Below, piece by piece: positions 34,611 to 43,178 of a stretch of 64,000 nt of DNA (position 1 is the first letter of the stretch; each line of letters opens with the position of its first letter). The notes beneath the pieces were generated by a model. That model searched no databases. It was not told the origin of the DNA and worked only from the letters and a program-made list of their open reading frames with translations. Location of the stretch: positions 60,422 to 124,421 of the forward strand of contig DHSM01000028.1 in the NCBI GenBank assembly GCA_002408465.1, read 5' to 3'. The DNA comes from Firmicutes bacterium UBA5286 (GTDB taxonomy: Bacteria > Bacillota > Proteinivoracia > UBA4975). The translations under genes were made by a program, and so were the position numbers.

Positions 34611-35411
34611 TCAAGACCATGACTCTACTGCCGGCTTAGCAATTAAGAGTAACTTTTGTTGAGTTTTGTCGCAACATTTTGTTGGGTATTGCTTAACCAC
34701 ACTGATCTCGGCGGAAATAATCTTCAGTTCTTGTCTTAACTCGGTGCTCATCTCATGTAATTCTCCACCGCAGCAGGAACAGACTCCTTCCTCATTGGAC
34801 AGGCGGTATTCGTTCAATCGTTTCCACTGGCAGGTTCTCAAGCTTCTCCTCACGATTACCCTGCTTCTTGCGGCGACGATAGGTAATTTTTTCGATTGTT
34901 GGTTCGGCCTTAGATTTAACCTCCACTTCAGCTTCATTGAAAATGCTTAGCTACTGGGAGTCCGTCTCGGTCCACTGGAGCGCCCGAAACGTCTATGCTG
35001 GCTCAAGCGAAATTGTTCTTCGAACCAGATTACCTTTGCCGTAAGTTCAGCAATTTTCTGCTCCTGAAGAGCACACTTTTCTTGTAGTTCGGCGGCGATT
35101 TTTACTGCGTTTTCCATACTTAGCAGTAATGGTCTTGACCACACTGAGAGCAACAGGGTTGGGTCAAAACCGGGATGCACTTCTACAACGACCTGGCCAA
35201 TACGGATGGTCACTGCAGCGCCCGTGTTGTTCCCCGAGTTTAGGGGGATCCATTCAGTCGGCTTACCGGACTCCCGATCTTTTCTCAGCCAGTATCTGAG
35301 CTGGTGGGGTTTTAGGTCTTGCTCCGCGCACCAGGCAGTTACACTCTGACCGCTGGCCTTGAATTCTGCCACTCTAGCGGACCAGATCTGATGTAGTTGT
35401 TGCTTGCTCAT
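34611..35411 (-). mobile_element. IS66 family remnant (tnpA-tnpC fusion, truncated)
   Basis: From ATG 35411 the first 100 residues match the IS66 accessory protein TnpA (MSKQQLHQIWSARVAEFKAS, VTAWCAEQDLKPHQLRYWLR). Without tnpB, the frame then fuses to the N-terminal coiled coil of the transposase (AELTAKVIWFEEQFRLSQHR, then FGRSS). A frameshift follows, and 34937-34611 holds the transposase zinc-finger part (GVCSCCGGELHEMSTELRQE). The DDE catalytic domain is missing. The element cannot transpose itself; no terminal repeats or target duplication were identified. Confidence 0.8.
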
Positions 35412-35420
35412 TGAAAACTC

Positions 35421-35465
35421 CTTCCCCATGGGACAATTTCTTAAATAAATTGTCCCATGGGGAAG
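35421..35465 (-). promoter_or_regulatory. 19-bp inverted repeat hiding the IS66 tnpA ribosome binding site
   Basis: CTTCCCCATGGGACAATTT (35421-35439) and its exact complement at 35447-35465 flank a 7-nt loop. On the minus strand the 3' arm ends in GGGGAAG and runs into the GAG of the AAGGAG site of tnpA, so a transcript from outside would fold and mask translation. Confidence 0.6.
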
Positions 35466-35544
35466 AAGGTGGTGTCCAGGTGTGGAGTATTTGACGCTTA
35501 CCATAGTAGGAATCGATTCATCCCATATCCTGATAGACTTCTTA

Positions 35545-37140
35545 TCATAATTTTTGCACGTTAGCATCCCCAAAGAGTACCTTTGCTTGTTCAATAACCA
35601 CTGCAGTTGGTTTGGGGTAATAAACCACTAAATTCTTTTTAGTTCTCGACCAACATACATAGAAAATTCTTTCAGTCCGCTGAAAAACTGATTCTTTATT
35701 TGGAGTTTTCTCAAAATAATATTTGAAATTGTATTTATTCCATCTTCCATTATCCATTACAACAAGCACATTATCAAATTCCGCACCTTTAATGCCGTGT
35801 TGTGTGGAATAAGGAGAAAAACTATTGTAGTAAGTGAAATATGAAATGATCTGAGCTGATGGCAGCGTTTTCAGCTTTTCGTAAACATCTTTGTACTTTT
35901 CTTTGTATTCATCGAATCTATCGCCTTTTCTAATGATACCCTCTTTATCAAATGCATTTATCATTTCTTCTATGGTAATCGTATTAACACTATCATTTAG
36001 CCTTGATAGCACGGTACTGATATACTGTTTTTCTGCATTGGTCTTAATTTTTCCCTGTATAGTGTCGATAACAAATGCATATTGCTTTTCTTTGAAATAA
36101 TACAATACGCTACCTATTTTAAGCAGATGTTGCGCAAGGCGATCAGGCTCATTGCCAATTATTCTATCGTTATTTGGAAATGCCGCTAACAATTCAGCAA
36201 AGCCCAAACGAACAGCACTTAGTCTATGAGTTAGAAACAATACTTTAGTTTCTGCATAATTCTCAAAATCCCACTCGGCAGCATAACCACTTGATTGAAA
36301 AGTCGCGAAATTAAAATCGCTATTTGAATAAAGGAAAAAGACGGTGCCAGGTTTGTTGGCGATTGTGCCGTCTGGATTTTTCTTCGCCGGCTGTTGCTTA
36401 ATATCAGAACGTATCCTGTTAAGCAGTTCGATAACTTTAACTGCGCAGCGGTAATTATCGTCCTTTATGATTTCGTGCACAGCGTTTGAATCGATATATG
36501 GCTGTATGTTGCCAATCCCCGTATCATAGATTGATTGCATCCTATCACCGAAAAAACCAATACAAAGTGAATTTTGAGCAGCAGCTTTTATATGTTCCAA
36601 GAATATCTCAATTACAGCTTTTTGAGTATCTTGATACTCATCTACAAAAATGTAATCATACTTATCACTTAATATTTTTGATAGTAGCGGATAGGTTGCA
36701 AACATATAATTTGCGACTTTCAGTAAATCATCGTGCGATATTATTCCGTGCTCCAAATCTCTATAATTTTGATACTGAACAGAAGTAAAACTGTCTTCGG
36801 TTATGGGATTCTCTCCCGAACAACTCAATCCTGCACCGGCTGTTGCTGTTCTTTCTGAAATTAACGCCAATACGGTTTGCTTTAGATTTTTTTGATAGTC
36901 CTTGATTTCGTCCCACAAAAAATCATGGATTGTAGAAACGTGTAGTTTAGAATACGGGGAACGCTCCTTAATCTCATTTGCAGCTACGTTAGTATAAGTT
37001 ATGCAAGCTACACGGACTTTTGGATTTTTGCCAAAAACATGGTGCAATGTTTGCACCAATGTATAAGTTTTTCCGCTTCCAGCACCACCACTTAATAAAA
37101 AATTCTCTTTTTTATCTAAGCATAAGCCTATTTGTTCCAT
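35545..37140 (-). CDS. UvrD/Rep-type helicase, Gabija GajB-like
   Basis: A 531-residue superfamily 1 helicase. Motif I is LLSGGAGSGKTYTLVQ, motif II IFVDEYQDTQ, motif III-like GFFGDRMQSIYD, and a late HGIKGAEFDNVLVVMDNG motif and CWSRTKKNLVVYY close it. It is shorter than true UvrD and, as in GajB, directly follows an OLD-type nuclease gene with TAATG overlap. ATG 37140 is taken for this overlap. The gene itself seems intact though its nuclease partner is broken. In Gabija, GajB senses DNA ends made during phage infection. The 3' end lies about 80 bp from the IS66 remnant. Confidence 0.75.
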   Translation of the reverse strand: MEQIGLCLDKKENFLLSGGAGSGKTYTLVQTLHHVFGKNPKVRVACITYTNVAANEIKERSPYSKLHVSTIHDFLWDEIKDYQKNLKQTVLALISERTATAGAGLSCSGENPITEDSFTSVQYQNYRDLEHGIISHDDLLKVANYMFATYPLLSKILSDKYDYIFVDEYQDTQKAVIEIFLEHIKAAAQNSLCIGFFGDRMQSIYDTGIGNIQPYIDSNAVHEIIKDDNYRCAVKVIELLNRIRSDIKQQPAKKNPDGTIANKPGTVFFLYSNSDFNFATFQSSGYAAEWDFENYAETKVLFLTHRLSAVRLGFAELLAAFPNNDRIIGNEPDRLAQHLLKIGSVLYYFKEKQYAFVIDTIQGKIKTNAEKQYISTVLSRLNDSVNTITIEEMINAFDKEGIIRKGDRFDEYKEKYKDVYEKLKTLPSAQIISYFTYYNSFSPYSTQHGIKGAEFDNVLVVMDNGRWNKYNFKYYFEKTPNKESVFQRTERIFYVCWSRTKKNLVVYYPKPTAVVIEQAKVLFGDANVQKL

Positions 37141-38690
37141 TATTGTGCCAGCCATTCTAACCCATCCTTTATGTTAGAGGTGTAGACCATTTCTTATTAT
37201 TTTCGCCACCATATAAAAGTACATCTAATGCAAATGCAGTCTTGCTTTCAATGCACTCATCAGCGATTTTATAAAAATCATTACCAACACTTGTTAATTT
37301 AGCACGATTTTTCAGACTGCTAAAGCTATCCTTATTATCAATTACGAATTGCAAGTTATTGCATAAAAAAGCATCTTCAAAACTACAAGCTTGGTATCCA
37401 TTCTCTTCTTTTTGAAACAGTAATCTTAATTGTCCTTCCGAACTAGAATCCCACCTTGAAGCCAGTATCATCATATTTCAAAGTAATAGGGGCAGCATTC
37501 AAGGTGATAACGTCGTCCAGGTTGTTTTTCTGTGTGAAAAATTTGATTGAGGCATTTGATGTGGATGTTCCATCTGTGTATTTACATTTTTTCAGTTTGC
37601 CGTTTGCACTAGGTTTTGCACAATCAAGGTCTGTGACGATTAGCGTCTTAATCCCTAAAAATCCTAAGAATGTAGCAAAGATATGAGAATAAGCTCCAAC
37701 CTCGACAACAGATATATTCTGTGACAAAAGTGGCTCGGTTCTTTGGGCTTCTAATTCTTTACTCTTTTCTTTGTTTTCAACTTCCGCAATTTTTATAGCT
37801 TTTTCATCATCTGCTTTTTTCATCATGGCAGAAAAAAGCATTCTTTCTGTATCTCCCTCAATCAATACTGCTTTATCTGCAAAAAATAGCTCTGCTCGAT
37901 TAAGCGTAACGTATTGCTTAACGAATCTGTAAGCTCGCTCTTGTTCATTTTTTGTTGGATCATCTGGTGCGTTGACCATTTTCGAGTACAGATTTTTCAG
38001 GCTGCGAGATTTTACACTCACAGAACTTTCTCTATAAAAGTACTTAATATCTTGAAAATCACATTGAGAAACTATATGAGAAGAATGGGTGCTAATAATT
38101 GTCTGCAAAGAGAAGTCTTGCCCTAACTCCACACGATGTTCTTCCAATATTTTTTTGATATTTTTGATGAAAATATATTGCATTTGCGGATGAGTGTGCG
38201 CCTCTGGCTCTTCAATAAAAAGCAAATTGAGTGGTGTTGGATTTTCGTCAGGTTTATCCTTTTTCGCTAACTGGTTGAGCTTAATACGGATGGTAAATAT
38301 AATAGCAAAAAGATTTAAGTATCCTAACCCATTGTAATCCTCCGGCAACAATGCGTCTTCATGCTTATATTTTACCGTAGTGTTATCTTGAAAAATTCTC
38401 TTTTCACTTAGAATGGAAAGAATGGCTAGTTCTGCCTCTTTCGGATTATATGACATTTCTGCTATTTCTTTTATGATAGGTGCAAATAGCTCCTGGTATA
38501 TTCCAGATAAACTTTTGTCCGTTTCGCTTAACTGTTGTTGCAACTCTGGAAACTCAGCGTCTGATGTAATATTGGCAGCATAGTATCTTCCTGCTAAAGA
38601 AGACAGTGATTTACTTTTTCCTTGCTCATTATCTACATCACGTTTTGCACCATAGCTTGTAGTGAAATAATTGATTGCACAATTTCGCTT
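37140..38690 (-). pseudogene. OLD family nuclease (GajA-like), truncated and frameshifted
   Basis: The main frame (38543-37443, extending upstream in frame to near 38680) has the ABC-ATPase Walker B region LLFIEEPEAHTHPQMQ, the TIISTHSSHIVSQ H-loop and a TOPRIM domain with AVLIEGDTERML and IKTLIVTDLDC. It then shifts frame at about 37450 to the C-terminal ENGYQACSFEDAFLCNN part, and again near 37170 to the usual GLEWLAQ end, which overlaps the helicase start. The N-terminal Walker A third is missing. At least two frameshifts plus truncation mean no functional nuclease. Confidence 0.75.
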
Positions 38691-38749
38691 GTTATTAGTT
38701 TTGAGTTATCTTCATTTTCGTACTTGGATACGAATATCAAAAAACTTTT

Positions 38750-39242
38750 TCAAATTACTATTAAGATAGTACTCAAAATTACGGTTATCCCTATTGCTTT
38801 GTATTCGGTGTAACCGGCTACAAGTTTAAGATATTTCTCATATGTTAATACATATTCAAATAATACAACCAAGTGATTTTTAGTGCTATCCAAATCCATT
38901 AAGAGTTTGGAAGCAGTTCCGAGATTATCTGTTGCCATAAATTTTTGAGAGATTACATTGCAGAGCCAGGGGCGAGGAGTTCCACCAATCATATCCCGGA
39001 TGTGTTTTGGGGTAGGTCTTGAACTTGCTCCAGGCTTGTCCCTCTTCATCATGAGGGAAAATCTTTTTCACATCCCCGCCTAAAGTCTCAATCTGCTCGT
39101 TCTCCAGCTCCTTCTCATCCAGGGAACGGATAAAGATCAGGTATGTAAGCTGTTCAATTACTGTTATAGGATTTGTAATGCCGCCGGCCCATATGTCAGT
39201 CCATATCTTGTCTATCTTATTGCGAACTTCTCCAGTCAACAT
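38750..39242 (-). pseudogene. type I restriction hsdM N-terminal fragment
   Basis: From ATG 39242 the sequence MLTGEVRNKIDKIWTDIWAG, then NPITVIEQLTYLIFIRSLDE, is the N-terminal helical domain of HsdM methyltransferases. It departs from the family after about 75 residues, at FKTYPKTHPGYDWW, and stops at 38925. A neighbouring frame (39052-38750) continues with unrelated sequence ending in a hydrophobic stretch. The SAM-binding domain is absent. It is a scar of a lost restriction-modification locus; the 38690-38750 junction is unassigned. Confidence 0.7.
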
Positions 39243-39283
39243 CTCTGCATTACCCCCATTATAAACCTGTATTTAGAGTTATT

Positions 39284-39298
39284 GTTTTATTATACCAT
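39284..39298 (-). promoter_or_regulatory. extended -10 promoter element, copy 1
   Basis: Minus strand ATGGTATAATAAAAC: TGG before TATAAT gives an extended -10. It lies 42-56 nt before the hsdM fragment start. Nearly identical elements precede the genes at 41042 and 42653. Confidence 0.5.
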
Positions 39299-39336
39299 CT
39301 TATCTTTTAACAACGATCCGATTTCCTCCGAAAGTG

Positions 39337-40179
39337 CTATAAATCAAATAAGTTCATTTGTTTATTCGGTGACTGCATCGGCGGATAGAATACGCCAATA
39401 ATAATAAATGGGTTAGGAGCTACGTTATGGAACCGTTTGGTAGTGCCAAGGAAGAAATGTAGATCTTTTGTAACGAACGTACAAAAAAACTTCTCTCTGA
39501 CCTTGGAGATCGCTACGCTCTCATCGCCATTTGCCTTTTTCAGACAATTAAAGTACAACATCCCTATCTCCCAATCCTCAATCATCATTCTGGATTGCTT
39601 ACCAGCGTCATCTACAAACGTATAAAAGAATTTATATGGCACTTTCGGTAGGATTTTAAATTCGGCTTCAATTTCTTCTGTACTCTGGAATAAATTCATC
39701 TGTTGTGACAGGCGCCGTAAACTCTCAAGTTTTTTCAGGTTCCAGACTCGCTCGTCGGGTTCAATTACAAAATCAAGTACCTCTGTAGGCTTAAACACCG
39801 CAAGAGAAATGCCATCCGATTTTGCTGAAATTATCAGTTCCTCTAAGTTCGTATATATTTTTTTGTTTTTAAAGATTATCTTACGCCGTTCATCCCAATC
39901 TACTTTATTTGGCTTAGGTTCGACCACTATTGTAGACAAATCATAAGGGCGATACGTTTCAGGGCGAAAATCAGCGGGATTACGTTTCGCGTTGACTTGT
40001 ATCCATGAATACTTTGGATATTTCTGTTCAAGTTCAAGTTTTCTGAACGGAATGGGATATAACCGAATCCAAGAGCCATCCTCAAGTACGCCCGCCGTAC
40101 AAACTAGCTCAGCATATTTTCCTGAGATTGTCGGATAGGTTTTTACTACAATAAAAACCCGCTTCGTTTCAGGTATCAT
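39337..40179 (-). CDS. uncharacterised protein with two clamp-binding-like motifs
   Basis: A 280-residue soluble protein of unknown family. Its start (RVFIVVKTYPTISGKYAELV, then CTAGVLEDGSWIRLYPIPFR) suggests a beta-rich N-terminal domain. The pentapeptide QMNLF occurs at residues 160-164 and again at the extreme C-terminus (QMNLFDL). This fits the bacterial sliding-clamp binding consensus QL[SD]LF loosely, and C-terminal placement is typical. The start ATG overlaps the stop of the DUF488 gene by 4 nt, so the two are coupled. The pair lies in a defence-like region. Confidence 0.65.
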   Translation of the reverse strand: MIPETKRVFIVVKTYPTISGKYAELVCTAGVLEDGSWIRLYPIPFRKLELEQKYPKYSWIQVNAKRNPADFRPETYRPYDLSTIVVEPKPNKVDWDERRKIIFKNKKIYTNLEELIISAKSDGISLAVFKPTEVLDFVIEPDERVWNLKKLESLRRLSQQMNLFQSTEEIEAEFKILPKVPYKFFYTFVDDAGKQSRMMIEDWEIGMLYFNCLKKANGDESVAISKVREKFFCTFVTKDLHFFLGTTKRFHNVAPNPFIIIGVFYPPMQSPNKQMNLFDL

Positions 40180-41042
40180 AAGTCCACGCTCCTAATATCA
40201 TAGTTTGTGGATAGATAATCCCTAATAACGTGCCGATGACACCTCTCTGGTTCTCTCTCATAGCACATCAGCGCTATGCGGACGTTGGAGCGCAATAATG
40301 AATATAGATATTCCAGCTGCGACTTGAGGTTCGGAAGCGCTTTTGCATACCCTCTAAATAAGCGCTGGTAATCCTCTATAGTATCAAGCGAGTTGCGTTT
40401 ATCGGATTCAATGCCGAGGGCGGGTAAATGGATGTACTTAATCTCGATATTCTCAGCGATGTGTTCAAGCTTACTTTTTGAAAAACCAAACTTACGACTA
40501 AGGGGGTTTTTGCGAACATCACATAATAACCGAATGTCATTTTGAATAAGCGTATTCATAAAAGCCTCGATGCTTTTTCCTTCATATCCTATTGTAAATA
40601 ACATTTGACTCGTCTGAGCATAGTACCGCTTTTGGTGTTTATACTGTTCCGCCTCTGCGCCGCTAAAAAGACGATTCGTAATCTCGCTATTAACGGCGAA
40701 ATATGGATATTCGCGGTATGCCTTGCGGATAAGACTATCGCCACGTTCAGTCGCAATAGGGAATAGTACCTCAGGCGGATAGTCCCCAACTGCCTGAATA
40801 AGAAAACCGTCAATCGATAAATAACCATTTCGGCGAAGAATGTCTACATCCGTTGCAAGCTGGAACGAATAGGCACCATATTTATATGGAATGAATTCGT
40901 AGAACCTTGAGTTCTCTTTCATAGTATATAAAAATACTAATTTTTGGAGGTCTGTGGATGTAACGCCTTCTCTTAGCTGACGAATAAAAGCCAACAAAAA
41001 ACGTTGCCGCTTATATGTCGGCTGTATGTTGCTTACAGCCAC
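40176..41042 (-). CDS. DUF488 domain protein with N-terminal helical domain
   Basis: A 288-residue protein. Residues 1-130 look like a winged or helical domain (LREGVTSTDLQKLVFLYTMK, then FYEFIPYKYGAYSFQLATDV), similar to the N-terminal part of DUF4065-like or Panacea-like proteins. The C-terminal half is DUF488: LFTIGYEGKSIEAFMNTLIQ, LLCDVRKNPLSRKFGFSK and the ending CYEREPERCHRHVIRDYL with its Cys/His residues. GTG 41042 is chosen for AAGGAGG 9 nt upstream. The function is unknown. Confidence 0.75.
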   Translation of the reverse strand: MAVSNIQPTYKRQRFLLAFIRQLREGVTSTDLQKLVFLYTMKENSRFYEFIPYKYGAYSFQLATDVDILRRNGYLSIDGFLIQAVGDYPPEVLFPIATERGDSLIRKAYREYPYFAVNSEITNRLFSGAEAEQYKHQKRYYAQTSQMLFTIGYEGKSIEAFMNTLIQNDIRLLCDVRKNPLSRKFGFSKSKLEHIAENIEIKYIHLPALGIESDKRNSLDTIEDYQRLFRGYAKALPNLKSQLEYLYSLLRSNVRIALMCYEREPERCHRHVIRDYLSTNYDIRSVDL

Positions 41043-41218
41043 CCCACCACACCTCCTTTTGTTGAATTTGAAATTTACTTTAAGTTTAGGCCTCGCTAAT
41101 CGCAGCATTTCACCTTAACCATATATATTTTGTCGGCTGTCTACATTATGAAATCAGGCTGATAGTTTTGCGTCTCCATTCAACAACTCTGCTTTACCCC
41201 ATCTGTAAATATGTTATT

Positions 41219-41233
41219 GCTTTATTATACCAT
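41219..41233 (-). promoter_or_regulatory. extended -10 promoter element, copy 2
   Basis: Minus strand ATGGTATAATAAAGC, about 180 nt before the DUF488 start; identical over 15 bases with the copy at 42821. The rest of 41234-41492 carries no gene; GGGCA/TGCCC at 41449-41463 may be a weak terminator. Confidence 0.5.
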
Positions 41234-41492
41234 TCTATAAGGACAAGCAAGAAATATCAGAGCAATGATATTCCTTGAAATGCATTCAATATCCTTTTCT
41301 TCGGCTTGTCTTATAGTTATACTGTCCATGCTATCAACCTTTCTCCCCGTTATTCATCCTTACTAAGTAGGTGAAAAAATCCGCCCACCTTAAATATCTC
41401 TTGTCTCAGGCGGGCAGATTAATTTGGGACAGCATCTCATTTATTTGGGCACGGAGTGCCCTTCGGCTGGCGTCTTTTCAGCCATTACTATC

Positions 41493-42653
41493 CTACAGGC
41501 TTTCTTCTGAAGAATCCGAGGATAAACTATAACTCATGTTGATCGAAGTCGGCGCCCCCGGATCAATATATCCTGTATCCACAAAGCCCACCTTCTGATA
41601 GACATGAATAGCAGCAAGATCTTTCCGTTCTACACAGAGATCAACCCGGGGGTATTTTCCCTCGGCTTTTAGTTCTTGCAGAAGCAAATGCAGTGCAGCC
41701 TGTCCATATCCCTTATTCTGATGGTGCTGATCTATTAGGAGTTCCTGCAAGTCATAACAGGCCGGCTCTTCATCAAGATCACGGACCAGCAAAACGCCTA
41801 CAGCCTTTTCCCCCGCATAGACCGCCAAGGCCAGGGCTCTGTCAGCGCGATACACATAAGCGCGCGCCAATATTTCCAGGGCATCACTGATGAAATTACC
41901 TTGATCGGGAGCATGTTCAATCCGGGCAATGTCCAGCCAATTATCTTCTTCGATTGTACGCAGCGAGATTATTTCCTTCGGACTCCTTTTTACCGAGAGA
42001 ATTCCTGAACAGTAAGAAAACCGTTCGAACTCAATCAGGAGACCCGGGAACCATTGACGAACCTTCGCGGCAAGCAAATAGTTTTCTTCCTCGTCCCATA
42101 AATCCGCATCCGCTTTCTGAGCGTAAGCCATTTCTTGTTCGGTTTCCGTCATGACATCGCCGATCAGCAGACAACCTTCCGATTTCAGATGCATAAGCAG
42201 CTGCGCGATTAGCTTTTGCTGTTCACGATCACCCAAATGATGAATGGCGTAGTTACAGAGAATCACGTCATATTGCTGGTTTTCTATTACTGGGGGCAAT
42301 CCATTAGAAAAATCCCATTGGCTGAGGCGGGCCGCCGGCATCAATTTGCGGGCTTCTGCAAGCATTGAGTCTGAAAAGTCAAGGCCTGTAATCTGGCATC
42401 CCCCATCAGCCAACCTGCGGGACAGCTTGCCCGTTCCAATCCCCACATCTAAAATTGCCTTGCCTGCAGCAGGCTGCACAAGCTCAACAAGCCGATCCAT
42501 GATTTGGTTATAGGCAGCAAAAGGATAGCGCTTATCGGCGTCGCTCTCTTGCACATCGACATCATAGTTAGCTGACCACTGATCAAATCCATTGGCGTCC
42601 ATTGATTTGGACTGTGACAATTTTGGTTTCGTGTTTTTCTGATTAGTACTCAA
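41493..42653 (-). CDS. fusion of SAM-dependent methyltransferase and GNAT acetyltransferase
   Basis: A 386-residue two-domain protein. Residues 20-230 are a class I methyltransferase (YrrT-like): motif I ILDVGIGTGKLSRRL, motif II QITGLDFSDSML and NYAIHHLGD. Residues 240-375 are a GNAT domain with acetyl-CoA loop LLIDQHHQNKGYGQAALHLL and DLAAIHVYQKVGFVDTGYI. Such a fusion is unusual; it may modify one small molecule twice, perhaps an antibiotic or polyamine. TTG 42653 follows AAGGAG. A short leader peptide and hairpin precede it. Confidence 0.8.
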   Translation of the reverse strand: MSTNQKNTKPKLSQSKSMDANGFDQWSANYDVDVQESDADKRYPFAAYNQIMDRLVELVQPAAGKAILDVGIGTGKLSRRLADGGCQITGLDFSDSMLAEARKLMPAARLSQWDFSNGLPPVIENQQYDVILCNYAIHHLGDREQQKLIAQLLMHLKSEGCLLIGDVMTETEQEMAYAQKADADLWDEEENYLLAAKVRQWFPGLLIEFERFSYCSGILSVKRSPKEIISLRTIEEDNWLDIARIEHAPDQGNFISDALEILARAYVYRADRALALAVYAGEKAVGVLLVRDLDEEPACYDLQELLIDQHHQNKGYGQAALHLLLQELKAEGKYPRVDLCVERKDLAAIHVYQKVGFVDTGYIDPGAPTSINMSYSLSSDSSEESL

Positions 42654-42677
42654 ATCTAATTCTCCTTACTCGTATTA

Positions 42678-42740
42678 GGAGATAGATTATCTGCGTGCTA
42701 TCTCCACCCACGCTGTCAAAGCTTTCACCATGTTTTCCAT
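42678..42740 (-). promoter_or_regulatory. possible leader peptide and hairpin before the methyltransferase-GNAT gene
   Basis: On the minus strand AGGAGGATGATTTTT precedes ATG 42740, which opens the 17-residue peptide MENMVKALTAWVEIARR ending at TAA 42687. Its last codons and stop lie inside the hairpin GGAGATAG (42705-42698) with CTATCTCC (42685-42678). The gene's AAGGAG follows within 20 nt. The layout resembles translational attenuators of cat and erm genes. Confidence 0.4.
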
Positions 42741-42820
42741 AAAAATCATCCTCCTGCAGTTCTTGTTATGTAAACGCTTATTGGTCTCTTAAGCCCAAGT
42801 ATCTGGTAGGCTTGTCCAGT

Positions 42821-42835
42821 GCTTTATTATACCAT
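42821..42835 (-). promoter_or_regulatory. extended -10 promoter element, copy 3
   Basis: Minus strand ATGGTATAATAAAGC, about 80 nt before the leader peptide of the methyltransferase-GNAT gene. It matches the copy at 41219. Confidence 0.55.
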
Positions 42836-42988
42836 CTTGCTGGGGCTGGGGTAATGGCAAGGATTAGCATGGCCTGCTACTGTCCCGGCAAATATCAGGA
42901 TAACTTTGATACATGGAGTCCATGAAACTCGGAGTCCAGATCTTTGACAGCGAAGGCAAAGGCTCGTGGTTTTCGGACCAACCGTGAC

Positions 42989-43020
42989 AAAAGGAGTTGC
43001 ACAACATGCAACCCCTTTTT
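42989..43020 (+). terminator. orphan rightward terminator
   Basis: AAAAGGAGTTGCA (42989-43001) pairs with TGCAACCCCTTTT (43007-43019) with one wobble, and a T5 run ends the stem. No intact gene precedes it; only a 21-codon frame (42914-42987, MKLGVQIFDSEGKG inside) does, which may be the residue of a lost gene. Confidence 0.6.
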
Positions 43021-43033
43021 AGTGACATCTTAA

Positions 43034-43156
43034 TTAGTCAGCACCCCAAGACTGATTTACATTACGGCGGTGCCCAATCTTAACATTTATGACTGTGGGA
43101 TTCAGGCCATCCGGCCGCACCCACAGCATTTCCGCAGGCAGGGTTACGGCTTTGCC
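43034..43156 (-). pseudogene. short C-terminal fragment of an unknown gene
   Basis: A 40-codon open frame with protein-like composition (AVTLPAEMLWVRPDGLNP, then VINVKIGHRRNVNQSW) lies just after the ABC-F stop and has no start signal. It looks like the tail of a lost gene. The family is not recognised. Confidence 0.3.
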
Positions 43157-43178
43157 TCAAACGAGAAACAGGGTAGAC

